Below, piece after piece: positions 1-6,591 of a stretch of DNA of 21,994 bases. The notes under the pieces were generated by a model. The model had not been told where the DNA came from and ran no database searches. It saw only the letters and a list, made by a program, of their open reading frames with translations. Source of the DNA: VRUE01 sp963748075 (lineage in GTDB: Bacteria; Actinomycetota; Thermoleophilia; Solirubrobacterales; 70-9). Made by a program: the position numbers and the translations under genes. Position 1 is the stretch's first letter. Each line of letters begins with the position of its first letter. The stretch spans positions 1-21,994 of the forward strand of contig CAVVHQ010000027.1 of NCBI GenBank assembly GCA_963748075.1. The letters are read 5' to 3'.

Positions 1-78
1 CACACCGGCCGCTTTCTGGCCGAGCTGGTGATCCCGGTGAGGTCCAAGAAGAGAAGACGAGAACCCGTTGCTGCTTGA
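1..78 (+). CDS. uvrA: C-terminal tail of an upstream gene, probably UvrA excinuclease subunit (5' partial)
   Basis: Frame 1 is open from the window edge to a TGA at 76-78 and encodes 25 residues beginning HTGRFLAEL and ending in a basic tail (KKRREPVAA). UvrA proteins typically end with a Ser/His-Tyr/His-Thr-Gly-x-Phe/Tyr-Leu stretch shortly before the terminus, and this tail fits well. UvrA is the ATPase damage sensor of nucleotide excision repair. Only the tail is visible, so the ABC motifs and zinc modules cannot be checked and the assignment is an inference from one short motif. It converges with the ROK kinase gene. Confidence 0.5.
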   Translation, partial: HTGRFLAELVIPVRSKKRRREPVAA

Positions 79-120
79 GTCCGGGGAGGTCGATGACCAA
101 GCGGGACGGTGACGACACGA

Positions 121-147
121 CTCCCGCGTAGGAGTGCTACGTGGGAG
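121..147. terminator. Hairpin between convergent uvrA tail and ROK gene
   Basis: Arms 121-131 and 137-147 pair over 11 positions (one G-U), with a 5-nt loop. It lies between two converging reading frames and could act in both directions. No T-run follows, so it is not a classical intrinsic terminator. Confidence 0.35.
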
Positions 148-174
148 GCGTGGCGGTGCCGTATCCGCGCAGTG

Positions 175-1146
175 TCATTCGGCCTCAACCGGGCCAAGCA
201 GCAGCGAGGCGCCGACCGCGCCGCCCAGGTCGCCCAGCTCGGCGACGTGCATGCGGGGCGGGTTGTCGTCGACGAAGAGATGCTTGTGCATCTCCTTGGT
301 CAGGTGGTCCATGAAGCGGTCGCCGAAGCGCGATCCGAGGCCGCCGCCGATCACCACCGCCTCGACGTCGAGCAGGTTGACGGCCGAGGCGATCCCGGTC
401 CCCAGGTAGCGGAGGGCGCGGCGCAGCAGGCTCTCGGTCAGCGGGTCTTCCTCGCGCATGGCGTGCTCCCAGACCGAGCTGGTGAGGCGGTCTTTGCCGC
501 GCTTCTCCATGATCTCGAAGAGGTCGGTGGCGACCCCCTTGGCGAGGTCGCGCCGCGCCCGCGCCTCCATCGCCGCCCGGCCGGCGTAGGCCTCGAGGCA
601 GCCGCGCCGCCCGCAGGGGCAGCGGGCGCCGTTGCGCTTCACGACGGTGTGGCCGATCTCGCCGGCGGCGCCGCGGCCCAGCCACGGCTCGCCGCCGAGC
701 ACGATCCCGCCGCCGACTCCGGTTCCCCACCAGACCCCGAGCAGCGAGTCGTAGGGCTTGCCGGCACCCAGCCGGTACTCGCCTTCGACCGCGACCTGGA
801 CATCGTTGCCGATCCGCACCTTGGTCCCGAGCGCCTTGGAGAGCGTCTCGCCGAGCGGGAACGAGCCGTCCCAGCCGGGCAGGTTGCGGGCGCCGGAGAC
901 GACGCCGGTCTTGCCGTCGGCGTCGCCGGGGGAGCCGACGCCGATGCCGGCCAGCCGCTCGGGCTTGGCGCCGGCTGCCGAGGCCGCTTCGCGCAGAGCG
1001 TCCTCCATCGCGTCGGCGACGTCGGCGGGTCCGCCGGAGGTCGGGGTCGGCTGCCGCGCTTTGCCGTGCAGGTTGCCGCCGGAGTCGACGACCACGGTCT
1101 GGATCTTGGTGCCGCCGAGGTCTATGCCGCCGCGCAGGTCGGTCAC
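175..1146 (-). CDS. ROK-family sugar kinase (glucokinase-like)
   Basis: 323 aa, GTG start, cytoplasmic. ROK kinases phosphorylate glucose or related sugars with ATP. Visible family marks are the phosphate-1 loop DLGGTK (residues 9-14), GND with the likely catalytic Asp at 115, the GTGVGGG turn (141-147), and the ROK zinc site made of His166 in EIGHTVV plus Cys176, Cys178 and Cys183 in CPCGRRGC. Length is normal for a ROK kinase without the DNA-binding domain found in ROK repressors. The gene is divergent from the acyltransferase across only 43 nt. A TAGACT box lies 6 nt before the GTG, which suggests a leaderless transcript. Substrate cannot be fixed from sequence: glucose is most likely, but N-acetylmannosamine, fructose or polyphosphate-dependent use are possible. 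Confidence 0.9.
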   Translation of the reverse strand: MTDLRGGIDLGGTKIQTVVVDSGGNLHGKARQPTPTSGGPADVADAMEDALREAASAAGAKPERLAGIGVGSPGDADGKTGVVSGARNLPGWDGSFPLGETLSKALGTKVRIGNDVQVAVEGEYRLGAGKPYDSLLGVWWGTGVGGGIVLGGEPWLGRGAAGEIGHTVVKRNGARCPCGRRGCLEAYAGRAAMEARARRDLAKGVATDLFEIMEKRGKDRLTSSVWEHAMREEDPLTESLLRRALRYLGTGIASAVNLLDVEAVVIGGGLGSRFGDRFMDHLTKEMHKHLFVDDNPPRMHVAELGDLGGAVGASLLLGPVEAE

Positions 1147-1152
1147 GCGCTC

Positions 1153-1158
1153 AGTCTA
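1153..1158 (-). promoter_or_regulatory. -10-like TAGACT box for the ROK kinase
   Basis: On the minus strand TAGACT stands 6 nt before the GTG at 1146, the spacing expected when transcription starts at or near the start codon (leaderless). No good -35 was seen. It lies in the 43-nt gap shared with the divergent acyltransferase. Confidence 0.4.
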
Positions 1159-1189
1159 TGCATGCGGCGCGATCTGGGATGCTGGCGAC

Positions 1190-1777
1190 ATGTCGGGGCA
1201 ACGCGGCTGGCGAGCGTGGTGGGCGAAGCGGCGCTGGTACGAGCGCAACCGCCGCTCCCTGCGCCGCTGGCGGATCGACCGCCACGCCGCCCGCGGCGGC
1301 TTCTTCGTCCGCTATCCAGTCGAGGGAGAGGCCCTGGAGGCGCTCGACGAGGGGCGACTAACGATCGGCGAGGGGACCCTGCTCGAGCCCGGCTGCTGGC
1401 TGACCCTCGCCCCCGAGGCGCGGATCGAGATCGGCGCCGGCTGCTTCCTCAACCGCAACACGATGCTCGCCGCCCAGCGACTGATCGAGATCGGCGACCA
1501 CACGATGTTCGCGAACGGCTGCTTCGTCGGCGACGCCGAGCACCGCTTCGACGACCCCGAGATGCCGGTCACCTGGCAGGGCTTCGCCAGCAAGGGCCCG
1601 GTGCGGATCGGCGCCAACTGCTGGTTCGGGGTGAACTGCGTCGTGACCAGCGGCGTGACGATCGGCGAGCGCTGCGTGATCGGCGCCAACTCGGTCGTCA
1701 CCGGCGACCTGCCCGCCGCCACGGTCGCCGCCGGCGCCCCGGCTCGTGTGATCAAGCGCATCGAGTTCCGTGGCTGA
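1190..1777 (+). CDS. Left-handed beta-helix (hexapeptide repeat) acyltransferase
   Basis: 195 aa from the ATG at 1190. The frame stays open upstream, but that part lies antisense to the ROK gene and has no family character. Residues 1-40 are very basic and Trp-rich (WRAWWAKRRWYERNRR). Residues ~55-188 show repeated hexapeptides such as LTIGEG, IEIGAG, IEIGDH, VRIGAN, VTIGER and CVIGAN, ending in the AGAPARVIKR cap typical of maltose/galactoside and WcaF/NodL-type O-acetyltransferases. His118 in the loop GDAEHRF is a plausible catalytic base. Such enzymes move an acetyl group from acetyl-CoA to a sugar hydroxyl, often in surface polysaccharide synthesis. The acceptor cannot be told. The basic N-terminus could dock on membrane or on an anionic partner (inference). 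Confidence 0.85.
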   Translation: MSGQRGWRAWWAKRRWYERNRRSLRRWRIDRHAARGGFFVRYPVEGEALEALDEGRLTIGEGTLLEPGCWLTLAPEARIEIGAGCFLNRNTMLAAQRLIEIGDHTMFANGCFVGDAEHRFDDPEMPVTWQGFASKGPVRIGANCWFGVNCVVTSGVTIGERCVIGANSVVTGDLPAATVAAGAPARVIKRIEFRG

Positions 1778-1782
1778 CGTCC

Positions 1783-1788
1783 TATAAT
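1783..1788 (+). promoter_or_regulatory. Perfect TATAAT -10 box for the panCDB operon
   Basis: TATAAT sits just after the acyltransferase stop (1775-1777) and 36 nt before the panC ATG. The expected start of transcription is near 1795, giving a ~30-nt leader. No convincing -35 hexamer lies 16-18 nt upstream, where the acyltransferase coding end is. A perfect consensus is notable in DNA this GC-rich. Confidence 0.6.
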
Positions 1789-1824
1789 TCGCCGTGGCCG
1801 TGACCCCAAGGGCATGGACCCGAA

Positions 1825-2775
1825 ATGAGCCTCGCACTGACTGACCCCTCTCGTGCAAGAGCAGGCGTGAATTTCGTTCGCGCCCCGGACCACCTGCGCG
1901 ACGCGCTGGCCGCGCCGCGCCGCGAAGGGCGGACGATCGGCCTGGTGCCGACGATGGGCTGCCTGCACGAGGGGCACCACTCGCTGCTGCGCGCCGCCCG
2001 CGCCGAGTGCGACATCGTGGTGATGAGCCTCTTCGTCAACCCGACCCAGTTCGGCGCCGGCGAGGACCTGGAGCGCTACCCGCGCGACGAGGAGCGCGAC
2101 GCCGAGCTGGCCGCCGAGGCCGGCGTCGACCTCGTCTACGCGCCGCCGGTCGAGCGGGTCTACCCCGAGGGCTTCTCGACGACCGTCGAGGTCGGCGGCC
2201 TGACCGAGGTCCTCTGCGGCGATCCGGCGCGGCGCGGCCCCGAGCACTTCCGCGGCGTCACCACGGTCGTCGCCAAGCTTTTCAACTCGGTGCAGCCCGA
2301 TGTCGCCTACTTCGGCCGCAAGGACGCCCAGCAGCTGGCGGTTATCCGGCGGATGGCCCGCGACCTCGACTTCCCGGTGCGGATCGAGGGGCTGCCGACC
2401 GTCCGCGAGCCCGACGGCCTGGCGATGAGCTCGCGCAATGACTACCTCGACCCGGACGAGCGCCGGCGAGCCGGCGCCCTCTCGCGGGCGCTGGCCGCCG
2501 CCGAGCGCGGCGCCCGGGCGGGCTCGCTCGCCGCCGGGATCGAGGCCGGCCGGCGCGAGCTGGCCGCCGCCGGGATCGAGCCCGAGTACCTGGAGGCCCG
2601 CGACCCCGACGACCTCACCCCCGTCGCGGAGCTGGGCGAGCGCCCCGTCCTCGTCGCGGTCGCCGCCCGGGTCGGCGGGGCGCGGCTGATCGACAACATC
2701 GAACTTCCCGCCGACGGGCCGAAAAGTCGAGTCGGACTCGACTTTTCGGCCCGTCGGCCAGAAAAGGAGGCCTGA
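1825..2775 (+). CDS. panC: Pantothenate synthetase (pantoate-beta-alanine ligase)
   Basis: 316 aa. Joins pantoate and beta-alanine with ATP to form pantothenate. Signatures: PTMGCLHEGH (residues 42-51, the ATP-binding MGALHxGH motif with Ala replaced by Cys), LFVNPTQF (69-76), YFGRKDAQQ and AMSSRN. The family normally ends near LIDNIEL. Here about 20 residues follow (PADGPKSRVGLDFSARR...), encoded by a perfect 49-nt palindrome. The tail is therefore an in-frame add-on, not part of the fold. The ATG at 1825 has only a distant AAGGG. A GTG at 1867 (residue 15) would give the common family N-terminus VNFVRAPDHLR and is a real alternative. The stop overlaps the panD start (TGATG), implying coupled translation. 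Confidence 0.95.
   Translation: MSLALTDPSRARAGVNFVRAPDHLRDALAAPRREGRTIGLVPTMGCLHEGHHSLLRAARAECDIVVMSLFVNPTQFGAGEDLERYPRDEERDAELAAEAGVDLVYAPPVERVYPEGFSTTVEVGGLTEVLCGDPARRGPEHFRGVTTVVAKLFNSVQPDVAYFGRKDAQQLAVIRRMARDLDFPVRIEGLPTVREPDGLAMSSRNDYLDPDERRRAGALSRALAAAERGARAGSLAAGIEAGRRELAAAGIEPEYLEARDPDDLTPVAELGERPVLVAVAARVGGARLIDNIELPADGPKSRVGLDFSARRPEKEA
2710..2758. repeat. 49-nt perfect palindrome inside the 3' end of panC
   Basis: Arms 2710-2733 and 2735-2758 are perfect reverse complements (24 bp) around G2734. It encodes most of the extra PanC tail and ends 12 nt before the panD Shine-Dalgarno core. Both strands read through without stops. In the mRNA it would form a very strong hairpin between panC and panD. 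Confidence 0.95.
2764..2770 (+). promoter_or_regulatory. Strong Shine-Dalgarno for panD
   Basis: AAGGAGG, 4 nt before the panD ATG at 2775, lies inside the last codons of panC. It is one of the few near-perfect ribosome sites in the window and follows directly after the palindrome, so folding of that hairpin could affect its access. Confidence 0.7.
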
Positions 2776-3155
2776 TGCAGAGGCAGATGCTGAAGTCCAA
2801 GATCCACCGGGCGACGGTGACCGATTGCGACGTCGAGTACGTCGGCAGCATCACGATCGACACCGAGCTGATGGCTGCCGCCGACCTGGTCACCAACGAG
2901 CAGGTGCACGTCTGGGACATCGACAACGGCGCCCGCTTCGTCACCTACGTGATCGACGGCGAGCCCGGCTCGGGCACGATCCAGGTCAACGGCGCCGCCG
3001 CCCACCTGACCCGGCCCGGCGACAAGGTCATCGTCGCCTCCTTCGGCGCCTACGATGAGAGCGACCTCGAGTCCTACTCGCCGGTCGTCGTCCACGTCGG
3101 CGAGGACAACTCTCTCGCCGCCGTCGACAGCCGCCCCGAGGTGCTGCTCCGATGA
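2775..3155 (+). CDS. panD: Aspartate 1-decarboxylase (pyruvoyl enzyme)
   Basis: 126 aa, full length. Makes beta-alanine from L-aspartate for PanC. The self-cleavage site is intact: Gly24-Ser25 in YVGSITID lies at the same position as in the E. coli enzyme, and Ser25 becomes the pyruvoyl group. Lys9 in LKSKIHRA matches the conserved active-site lysine. The NGAAAHLTRPGDKVI stretch (residues ~75-89) is typical. ATG overlaps the panC stop, and the last four bases overlap the panB start (ATGA), so the three genes are surely one transcript. In some bacteria maturation needs PanM/PanZ, but actinobacterial PanD usually cleaves alone (family knowledge). Confidence 0.97.
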   Translation: MQRQMLKSKIHRATVTDCDVEYVGSITIDTELMAAADLVTNEQVHVWDIDNGARFVTYVIDGEPGSGTIQVNGAAAHLTRPGDKVIVASFGAYDESDLESYSPVVVHVGEDNSLAAVDSRPEVLLR

Positions 3156-4087
3156 GCTCCGGCAGTCGCTCCCACACCGCTCCGCCGCCTTCCGGCCGGA
3201 CGCCGATGACGCTGCCGCGGCTGGCCGAGATGAAGGCGGCCGGGGAGCCAATCGTGATGGTCACCGCCTACGACTACCCCTCGGCGGCGGTCGCCGAGCA
3301 GGCCGGCGTCGACATCGCCCTGGTCGGCGACTCGGCGGCGATGGTGGTGCTCGGCTATCCCGGCACCGAGCCGGTCTCGATGGACGAGATGGTGGTGCTC
3401 GGCAAAGCCGTGCGCCGCGGGCTGAAGACGCCGCTGATGGTCGGCGACATGCCGATGGGCAGCTACGAGGCGAGCAACGAGCTCGCCGTCCGCAGCGCCC
3501 AGCGGCTGGTCAAGGAGACCGGCTGCCAGACGGTGAAGCTGGAGGCGGGGGGGATCTCGGTCGAGCGGGCGCGGGCGATCGTACGCTCCGGCATCCCGGT
3601 GATGGGCCACGTCGGGCTCACTCCCCAGACGGCGACCGCGCTGGGCGGCTACAAGGCGCAGGGCAAGACCGCGGAGAGCGCGATCAAGCTTTGCGAGGAC
3701 GCGCTCGCCCTGCAGTCGGTCGGCTGCTTTGCGATCGTCTTCGAGGCGGTGCCGGCGGCGATCACCGAGGCGATCGTCGCGAAGCTCGACGTGCCGACGA
3801 TCGGGATCGGCGCCGGGCCGGCGACGTCCGGCCAGGTGCTCGTCTTCCACGACCTGCTCGGCATAACCACCGGCCGCACGGCGAAGTTCGTCAAGCGCTA
3901 CGCCGACGTGCACGAGACGATGGTGGCGGCGGTGGCGAAGTACGGCGAGGAGGTTCGCTCGCGCCACTTCCCGGAGCCCGACCACGTCTACAGCGTAGAG
4001 CCGAAAGAGCTCGTCGAGTTCCACCGCTACCTCGACCAGGAGAGCCTCGGCTCGAAGAAGACCTGGGACTGGGAGCCGCTGCCATAG
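3152..4087 (+). CDS. panB: 3-methyl-2-oxobutanoate hydroxymethyltransferase
   Basis: 311 aa. Adds a hydroxymethyl group from methylene-tetrahydrofolate to ketoisovalerate to form ketopantoate, the first committed pantothenate step. TIM-barrel enzyme. Metal ligands are visible as Asp60 in LVGDSAAMV and Asp99 in MVGDMPMGSY, with the same 39-residue spacing as Asp45/Asp84 of E. coli, plus KLEAGG, GHVGLTPQ and IGIGAGPATSGQVLV. The first ~20 residues are Pro/Ser-rich and unneeded; MTLPRLAEMK (from 3206) is a possible shorter start, but the ATGA overlap with panD favours 3152. panE is not in the window. Confidence 0.97.
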   Translation: MSSGSRSHTAPPPSGRTPMTLPRLAEMKAAGEPIVMVTAYDYPSAAVAEQAGVDIALVGDSAAMVVLGYPGTEPVSMDEMVVLGKAVRRGLKTPLMVGDMPMGSYEASNELAVRSAQRLVKETGCQTVKLEAGGISVERARAIVRSGIPVMGHVGLTPQTATALGGYKAQGKTAESAIKLCEDALALQSVGCFAIVFEAVPAAITEAIVAKLDVPTIGIGAGPATSGQVLVFHDLLGITTGRTAKFVKRYADVHETMVAAVAKYGEEVRSRHFPEPDHVYSVEPKELVEFHRYLDQESLGSKKTWDWEPLP

Positions 4088-4135
4088 CGCCGTCGGCGGG
4101 CGCCGCTGCGCAGAGCCACCCGCGGATGACGCGTC

Positions 4136-4215
4136 TGGCCGGCGCATTGCACCACCCGCCTCCTCGCGAATAGCGCTGCTATTCGCTCGTCGGCGTGCGT
4201 CGCACTGCTTGGCCA
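4136..4215. repeat. Imperfect inverted repeat downstream of panB
   Basis: Core 4166-4186 is a perfect 9-bp stem with a 3-nt loop (GCGAATAGC / GCTATTCGC). Outside it the two ~39-nt halves remain roughly two-thirds complementary, ending in TGGCC (4136-4140) and GGCCA (4211-4215). It fills most of the 190-nt gap between panB and the glycosylase. It may be a degraded palindromic repeat or a transcription end; no T-run follows. Confidence 0.6.
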
Positions 4216-4263
4216 GCCACGCCCCCGCGGGCACCTCTGCTTTCGGCGACCGCCGACGGCGCC

Positions 4264-4269
4264 TACGAT
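4264..4269 (+). promoter_or_regulatory. -10-like TACGAT box ahead of the glycosylase ATG
   Basis: TACGAT ends 8 nt before the ATG at 4278, a leaderless-type spacing. It supports 4278 as the original start of the glycosylase gene even though that frame is later broken. Confidence 0.35.
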
Positions 4270-4277
4270 CTCCGAGG

Positions 4278-4356
4278 ATGAGTCCAACGGCCGAAGAACG
4301 CCGCGCCAGCCTGGTCGAGCTGTACGAGGAGGTCCAGGGTGTGCAGCGAGCTGTCC
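4278..4356 (+). pseudogene. Out-of-frame N-terminal segment of the uracil-DNA glycosylase
   Basis: The ATG at 4278 opens a frame reading MSPTAEERRASLVELYEEVQG, a normal N-terminal helix for type-4 glycosylases. That frame then loses homology and stops at 4413-4415. The expected continuation CPLHEKRTNAVFGAG is present in another frame from about 4352. The shift needed equals one missing base (or two extra). The region 4337-4356 should hold the first two iron-sulfur cysteines (CxxCPL in the family), and no single frame here supplies a clean CxxC. Confidence 0.6.
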
Positions 4357-4381
4357 CCTGCACGAGAAGCGGACCAACGCC

Positions 4382-4960
4382 GTGTTCGGGGCGGGCGACG
4401 CCGACGCGGACGTGATCTTCGTCGGCGAGGCGCCCGGCGCCGAGGAGGACCGCCAGGGGCTGCCCTTCGTCGGTCGCGCCGGGCAGCTGCTCAACCAGAT
4501 GCTGGAAGGGATCGGGATGTCGCGCGGGGACGTCTTCATCGCCAACGTGCTGAAGAGCCGCCCGCCGGGCAACCGCGACCCGCAGCCGCTCGAGATCGAG
4601 GCCTGCCGGCCCTACCTGTTCGAGCAGGTGCGGCTGATCGAGCCGAAGGTCGTCTGCACTCTCGGCAACTTCGCGACCAAGCTGCTGAGCGGCAACCCGG
4701 CGGGGATCACCAGGGTGCGGGGGACGCCGCAGGTGCACGAGCTGGGCGGGCGCGTGGTCTTCCTGCTGCCGCTCTTCCACCCGGCGGCGGCGCTGCGCAC
4801 CCCTGCGGTCAAGGAGACGCTGCGCGGCGACTTCGAGCTGCTGCCGGAGCTGCTCGCCGGCCCGGCCCCGGGCGCGCCGCAGCAGGGGGAGGAGATCGAG
4901 GAGGGGCCGGCGCCGGGCCCGCCGCAGCCGCCCGCCGACCAGCTCGACCTGTTCGGTTGA
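4382..4960 (+). CDS. Type-4 uracil-DNA glycosylase (4Fe-4S), N-terminus disrupted
   Basis: The open frame from GTG 4382 gives 192 aa. These enzymes cut uracil from DNA to start base excision repair. Motif A is GEAPG (residues 15-19), followed by LPFVGRAGQLL, the NVLKSRPPGNRDP block (55-67), two of the four cluster cysteines (Cys75, Cys92) and motif B HPAAAL (133-138). The last ~45 residues are Pro/Gly/Glu-rich, ending in QLDLFG. Starting at 4382 would drop the N-terminal helix and first cysteine pair. PLHEKRTNAV is encoded in frame just upstream, so the real protein most likely begins at 4278 with a frameshift between. Either a sequencing error or a damaged gene. Its TGA overlaps the TTG of tsaE. 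Confidence 0.85.
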   Translation: MFGAGDADADVIFVGEAPGAEEDRQGLPFVGRAGQLLNQMLEGIGMSRGDVFIANVLKSRPPGNRDPQPLEIEACRPYLFEQVRLIEPKVVCTLGNFATKLLSGNPAGITRVRGTPQVHELGGRVVFLLPLFHPAAALRTPAVKETLRGDFELLPELLAGPAPGAPQQGEEIEEGPAPGPPQPPADQLDLFG

Positions 4961-5400
4961 GCGGAGCCGCAAAGAGCTGCGAGACCGCTTCGGCCGCGGA
5001 GACGGAAGCGGTCGGGGCGCGGATCGCGCAGCGTTTGCGGCCGGGCGACGTCGTCGTCGTCAGCGGCGACGTCGGGGCGGGGAAGACGACGCTGATCCGC
5101 GGCGCCTGCCGCGCCCTCGGCGTCGAGGGTCCCGTCACCTCGCCGACCTTCACGATCGGCCAGCGCTACTCCGGCCGGGTGCCGGTCTCCCATCTCGACC
5201 TCTATCGGCTCACCGACCTGGAGCGGGAGGATCCGGCGCTGCTCGACGATTACCTCGACGCCGCCTCGATTGCCTTCGTCGAGTGGCCGGCGGTCGCCGA
5301 GCCGCAGCTCGCCGGCCGAGAGGCGCTGGAGGCGCGGCTCAGCCACGCCGGCGGCGACCGGCGGAGAATCGAGGTGGTGGGCGCATCGGGCCACAGGTAG
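4957..5400 (+). CDS. tsaE: tRNA t6A synthesis ATPase TsaE
   Basis: 147 aa from the TTG overlapping the glycosylase stop (TTGA). The frame is open further upstream, but that part is a shadow of the glycosylase. TsaE is the ATPase that drives turnover of the TsaB-TsaD complex during threonylcarbamoylation of A37 in ANN-decoding tRNAs. Walker A GDVGAGKTT lies at residues 37-45, followed by family blocks SPTFTIGQRY, HLDLYRL and the Walker-B-like IAFVEWP. Length is usual. tsaB and tsaD follow after one inserted gene; tsaC is not in the window. Confidence 0.93.
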   Translation: MSGAAKSCETASAAETEAVGARIAQRLRPGDVVVVSGDVGAGKTTLIRGACRALGVEGPVTSPTFTIGQRYSGRVPVSHLDLYRLTDLEREDPALLDDYLDAASIAFVEWPAVAEPQLAGREALEARLSHAGGDRRRIEVVGASGHR

Positions 5401-5428
5401 GCGTGTTTCGGTGAGAGGACCCGCGGTG

Positions 5429-5434
5429 TAGCAT
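5429..5434 (+). promoter_or_regulatory. -10-like TAGCAT box (TG-extended) for the secreted protein gene
   Basis: TGTAGCAT at 5427-5434 lies in the 71-nt gap after tsaE and would start a ~30-nt leader carrying the Shine-Dalgarno at 5455. No clear -35. It suggests that the secreted-protein gene, and possibly tsaB onward, has its own promoter. Confidence 0.4.
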
Positions 5435-5454
5435 CGCCGACCGAACTCGAAACC

Positions 5455-5461
5455 AAGGAGG
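5455..5461 (+). promoter_or_regulatory. Shine-Dalgarno AAGGAGG for the secreted protein
   Basis: AAGGAGG ends 10 nt before the ATG at 5472. A strong site in a window where most starts lack one; it fixes the start and suggests high expression. Confidence 0.6.
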
Positions 5462-5471
5462 AAGCGCCGAG

Positions 5472-5873
5472 ATGAAGGGACTGAAGACGCTGGCGGCGGT
5501 GGGGCTGGGGATAGCGCTGCTGGCCGGCGCCGGGCCCGCCGCGGCGCAGGGCGCCGCCTACAGGCACTTCGTCGCCTGCGGCCTCTCGAAGAACGCGAAG
5601 CCGTCGCACGTCTGCTCGAAGTCGCGCAAGAAGGGCGCCTTCTTCCGCAGCAACAGGGCCGACGTCTTCTACACGGTCTGCGTCAAGTTCCCGACCAAGA
5701 AGAACCTTTGTGCGCCGAAGCAGCGAGCGAAGAAGGGCACGCTCTACGTCAACAAGGTCACCTCGAACATCCCCGGCAGGCACCGGGTGACCTGGTTCGT
5801 CAAGGGCAAGCGGGTGGGCCTCTTCAACTTCTTCGTCTCCGAACGCAGCGGCAAGCGCCACAGCGGAAAGTAG
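5472..5873 (+). CDS. Small secreted basic protein with four cysteines, function unknown
   Basis: 133 aa. Residues 1-25 form a classic Sec signal peptide: MKGLK, a hydrophobic core, then PAAAQ, with likely cleavage near residues 25-27. The mature part is rich in Lys/Arg and has four cysteines (36, 48, 70, 80), enough for two disulfides, followed by a beta-rich-looking end (GTLYVNKV, RHRVTWFVKGKRVGLFNFFV) that could be an Ig-like or other beta-sandwich domain. I do not recognise a named family. It sits between tsaE and tsaB with its own -10 and strong ribosome site, so it is probably a separate gene placed in the t6A cluster rather than part of the pathway. The strong basic charge suggests binding to cell wall polymers or nucleic acid (inference). 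Confidence 0.85.
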   Translation: MKGLKTLAAVGLGIALLAGAGPAAAQGAAYRHFVACGLSKNAKPSHVCSKSRKKGAFFRSNRADVFYTVCVKFPTKKNLCAPKQRAKKGTLYVNKVTSNIPGRHRVTWFVKGKRVGLFNFFVSERSGKRHSGK

Positions 5874-5885
5874 CCGCAGCGGGCC

Positions 5886-6590
5886 TTGGCTGTCGTCGGT
5901 TTCGACACCGCGACCGGCGACCTGGCCGTCGCCGCGACCCGCGACGGCGAGGTCCTCTTCGAGACTCTGCTCCGCCCCTCGGAGGAGGGGGCGCCGCAAC
6001 ATGCCACGGGCTTGCTCGGCGAGGTCGAGCGGGCCGCCGACGCGGCGGGCGGCTGGGACGCCGTGGAGCGGATCGCGGTCGGACTCGGGCCGGGCTCCTT
6101 CACCGGCGTCCGGGTCGGGATCGCCACCGCGCGGGGCCTCGGGCTGAGCCGCGGCCTGCCGGTGGGCGGCGCCTGCACGCTCGACGCGCTCGGCCGCGGG
6201 CTGGGCGAGGCGGCCGGCGGAAGGGATTGCGTCGCGGTCGCCGATGCGCGCCGCGGCGAGGTGTTCGCGGCGCTCTACTCGCGCGATGGCGAGCGGCTCT
6301 GGGGCCCGCTGGTCCGCTCGCCCGAGGGGCTTGCAGAACGGCTCGCCGGCCTGCCCCGAGCCGCGCTGTGCGGCGGGTCGGGCGCGATACGATTTCGTCA
6401 GCAGTTGGCGAGTCGGGGCGTCGAGATCCCGGACGACGCCGACCCTGTGCACCGGATCGCCGCGCGGCACGTCTGCGCCCTGGCGGCCGTGCCGGAGGAC
6501 GGCGGGCCCGGTCCCGGTGCCCCGATCTATTTGAGGGCTCCCGATGCGGAACGTTGGCGTGAGCGAGGCACTCTCGAAAAGGCCGAGTGA
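5886..6590 (+). CDS. tsaB: tRNA t6A synthesis scaffold protein TsaB
   Basis: 234 aa, TTG start 12 nt after the secreted-protein gene. TsaB is an inactive ASKHA-fold partner that dimerises with TsaD. The hallmark GLGPGSFTGVRVG is at residues 66-78, with the opening strand VVGFDTATGDLAVA and the VADARRGEVFAALY block. There are no TsaD-type metal histidines, as expected for TsaB. The alternative rimI start at 6544 would overlap its last 47 nt. Confidence 0.93.
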   Translation: MAVVGFDTATGDLAVAATRDGEVLFETLLRPSEEGAPQHATGLLGEVERAADAAGGWDAVERIAVGLGPGSFTGVRVGIATARGLGLSRGLPVGGACTLDALGRGLGEAAGGRDCVAVADARRGEVFAALYSRDGERLWGPLVRSPEGLAERLAGLPRAALCGGSGAIRFRQQLASRGVEIPDDADPVHRIAARHVCALAAVPEDGGPGPGAPIYLRAPDAERWRERGTLEKAE

Positions 6591-6591
6591 G

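Noticed and set aside
109..1803. 564-aa plus-strand frame over the ROK gene
   Set aside because: Shadow of the ROK kinase, which has full catalytic and zinc motifs on the minus strand.
4957..5400. Extending tsaE upstream to 4339 in the same open frame
   Set aside because: The extra ~200 residues are a shadow of the glycosylase; the TTG overlapping the glycosylase stop gives the normal TsaE length.
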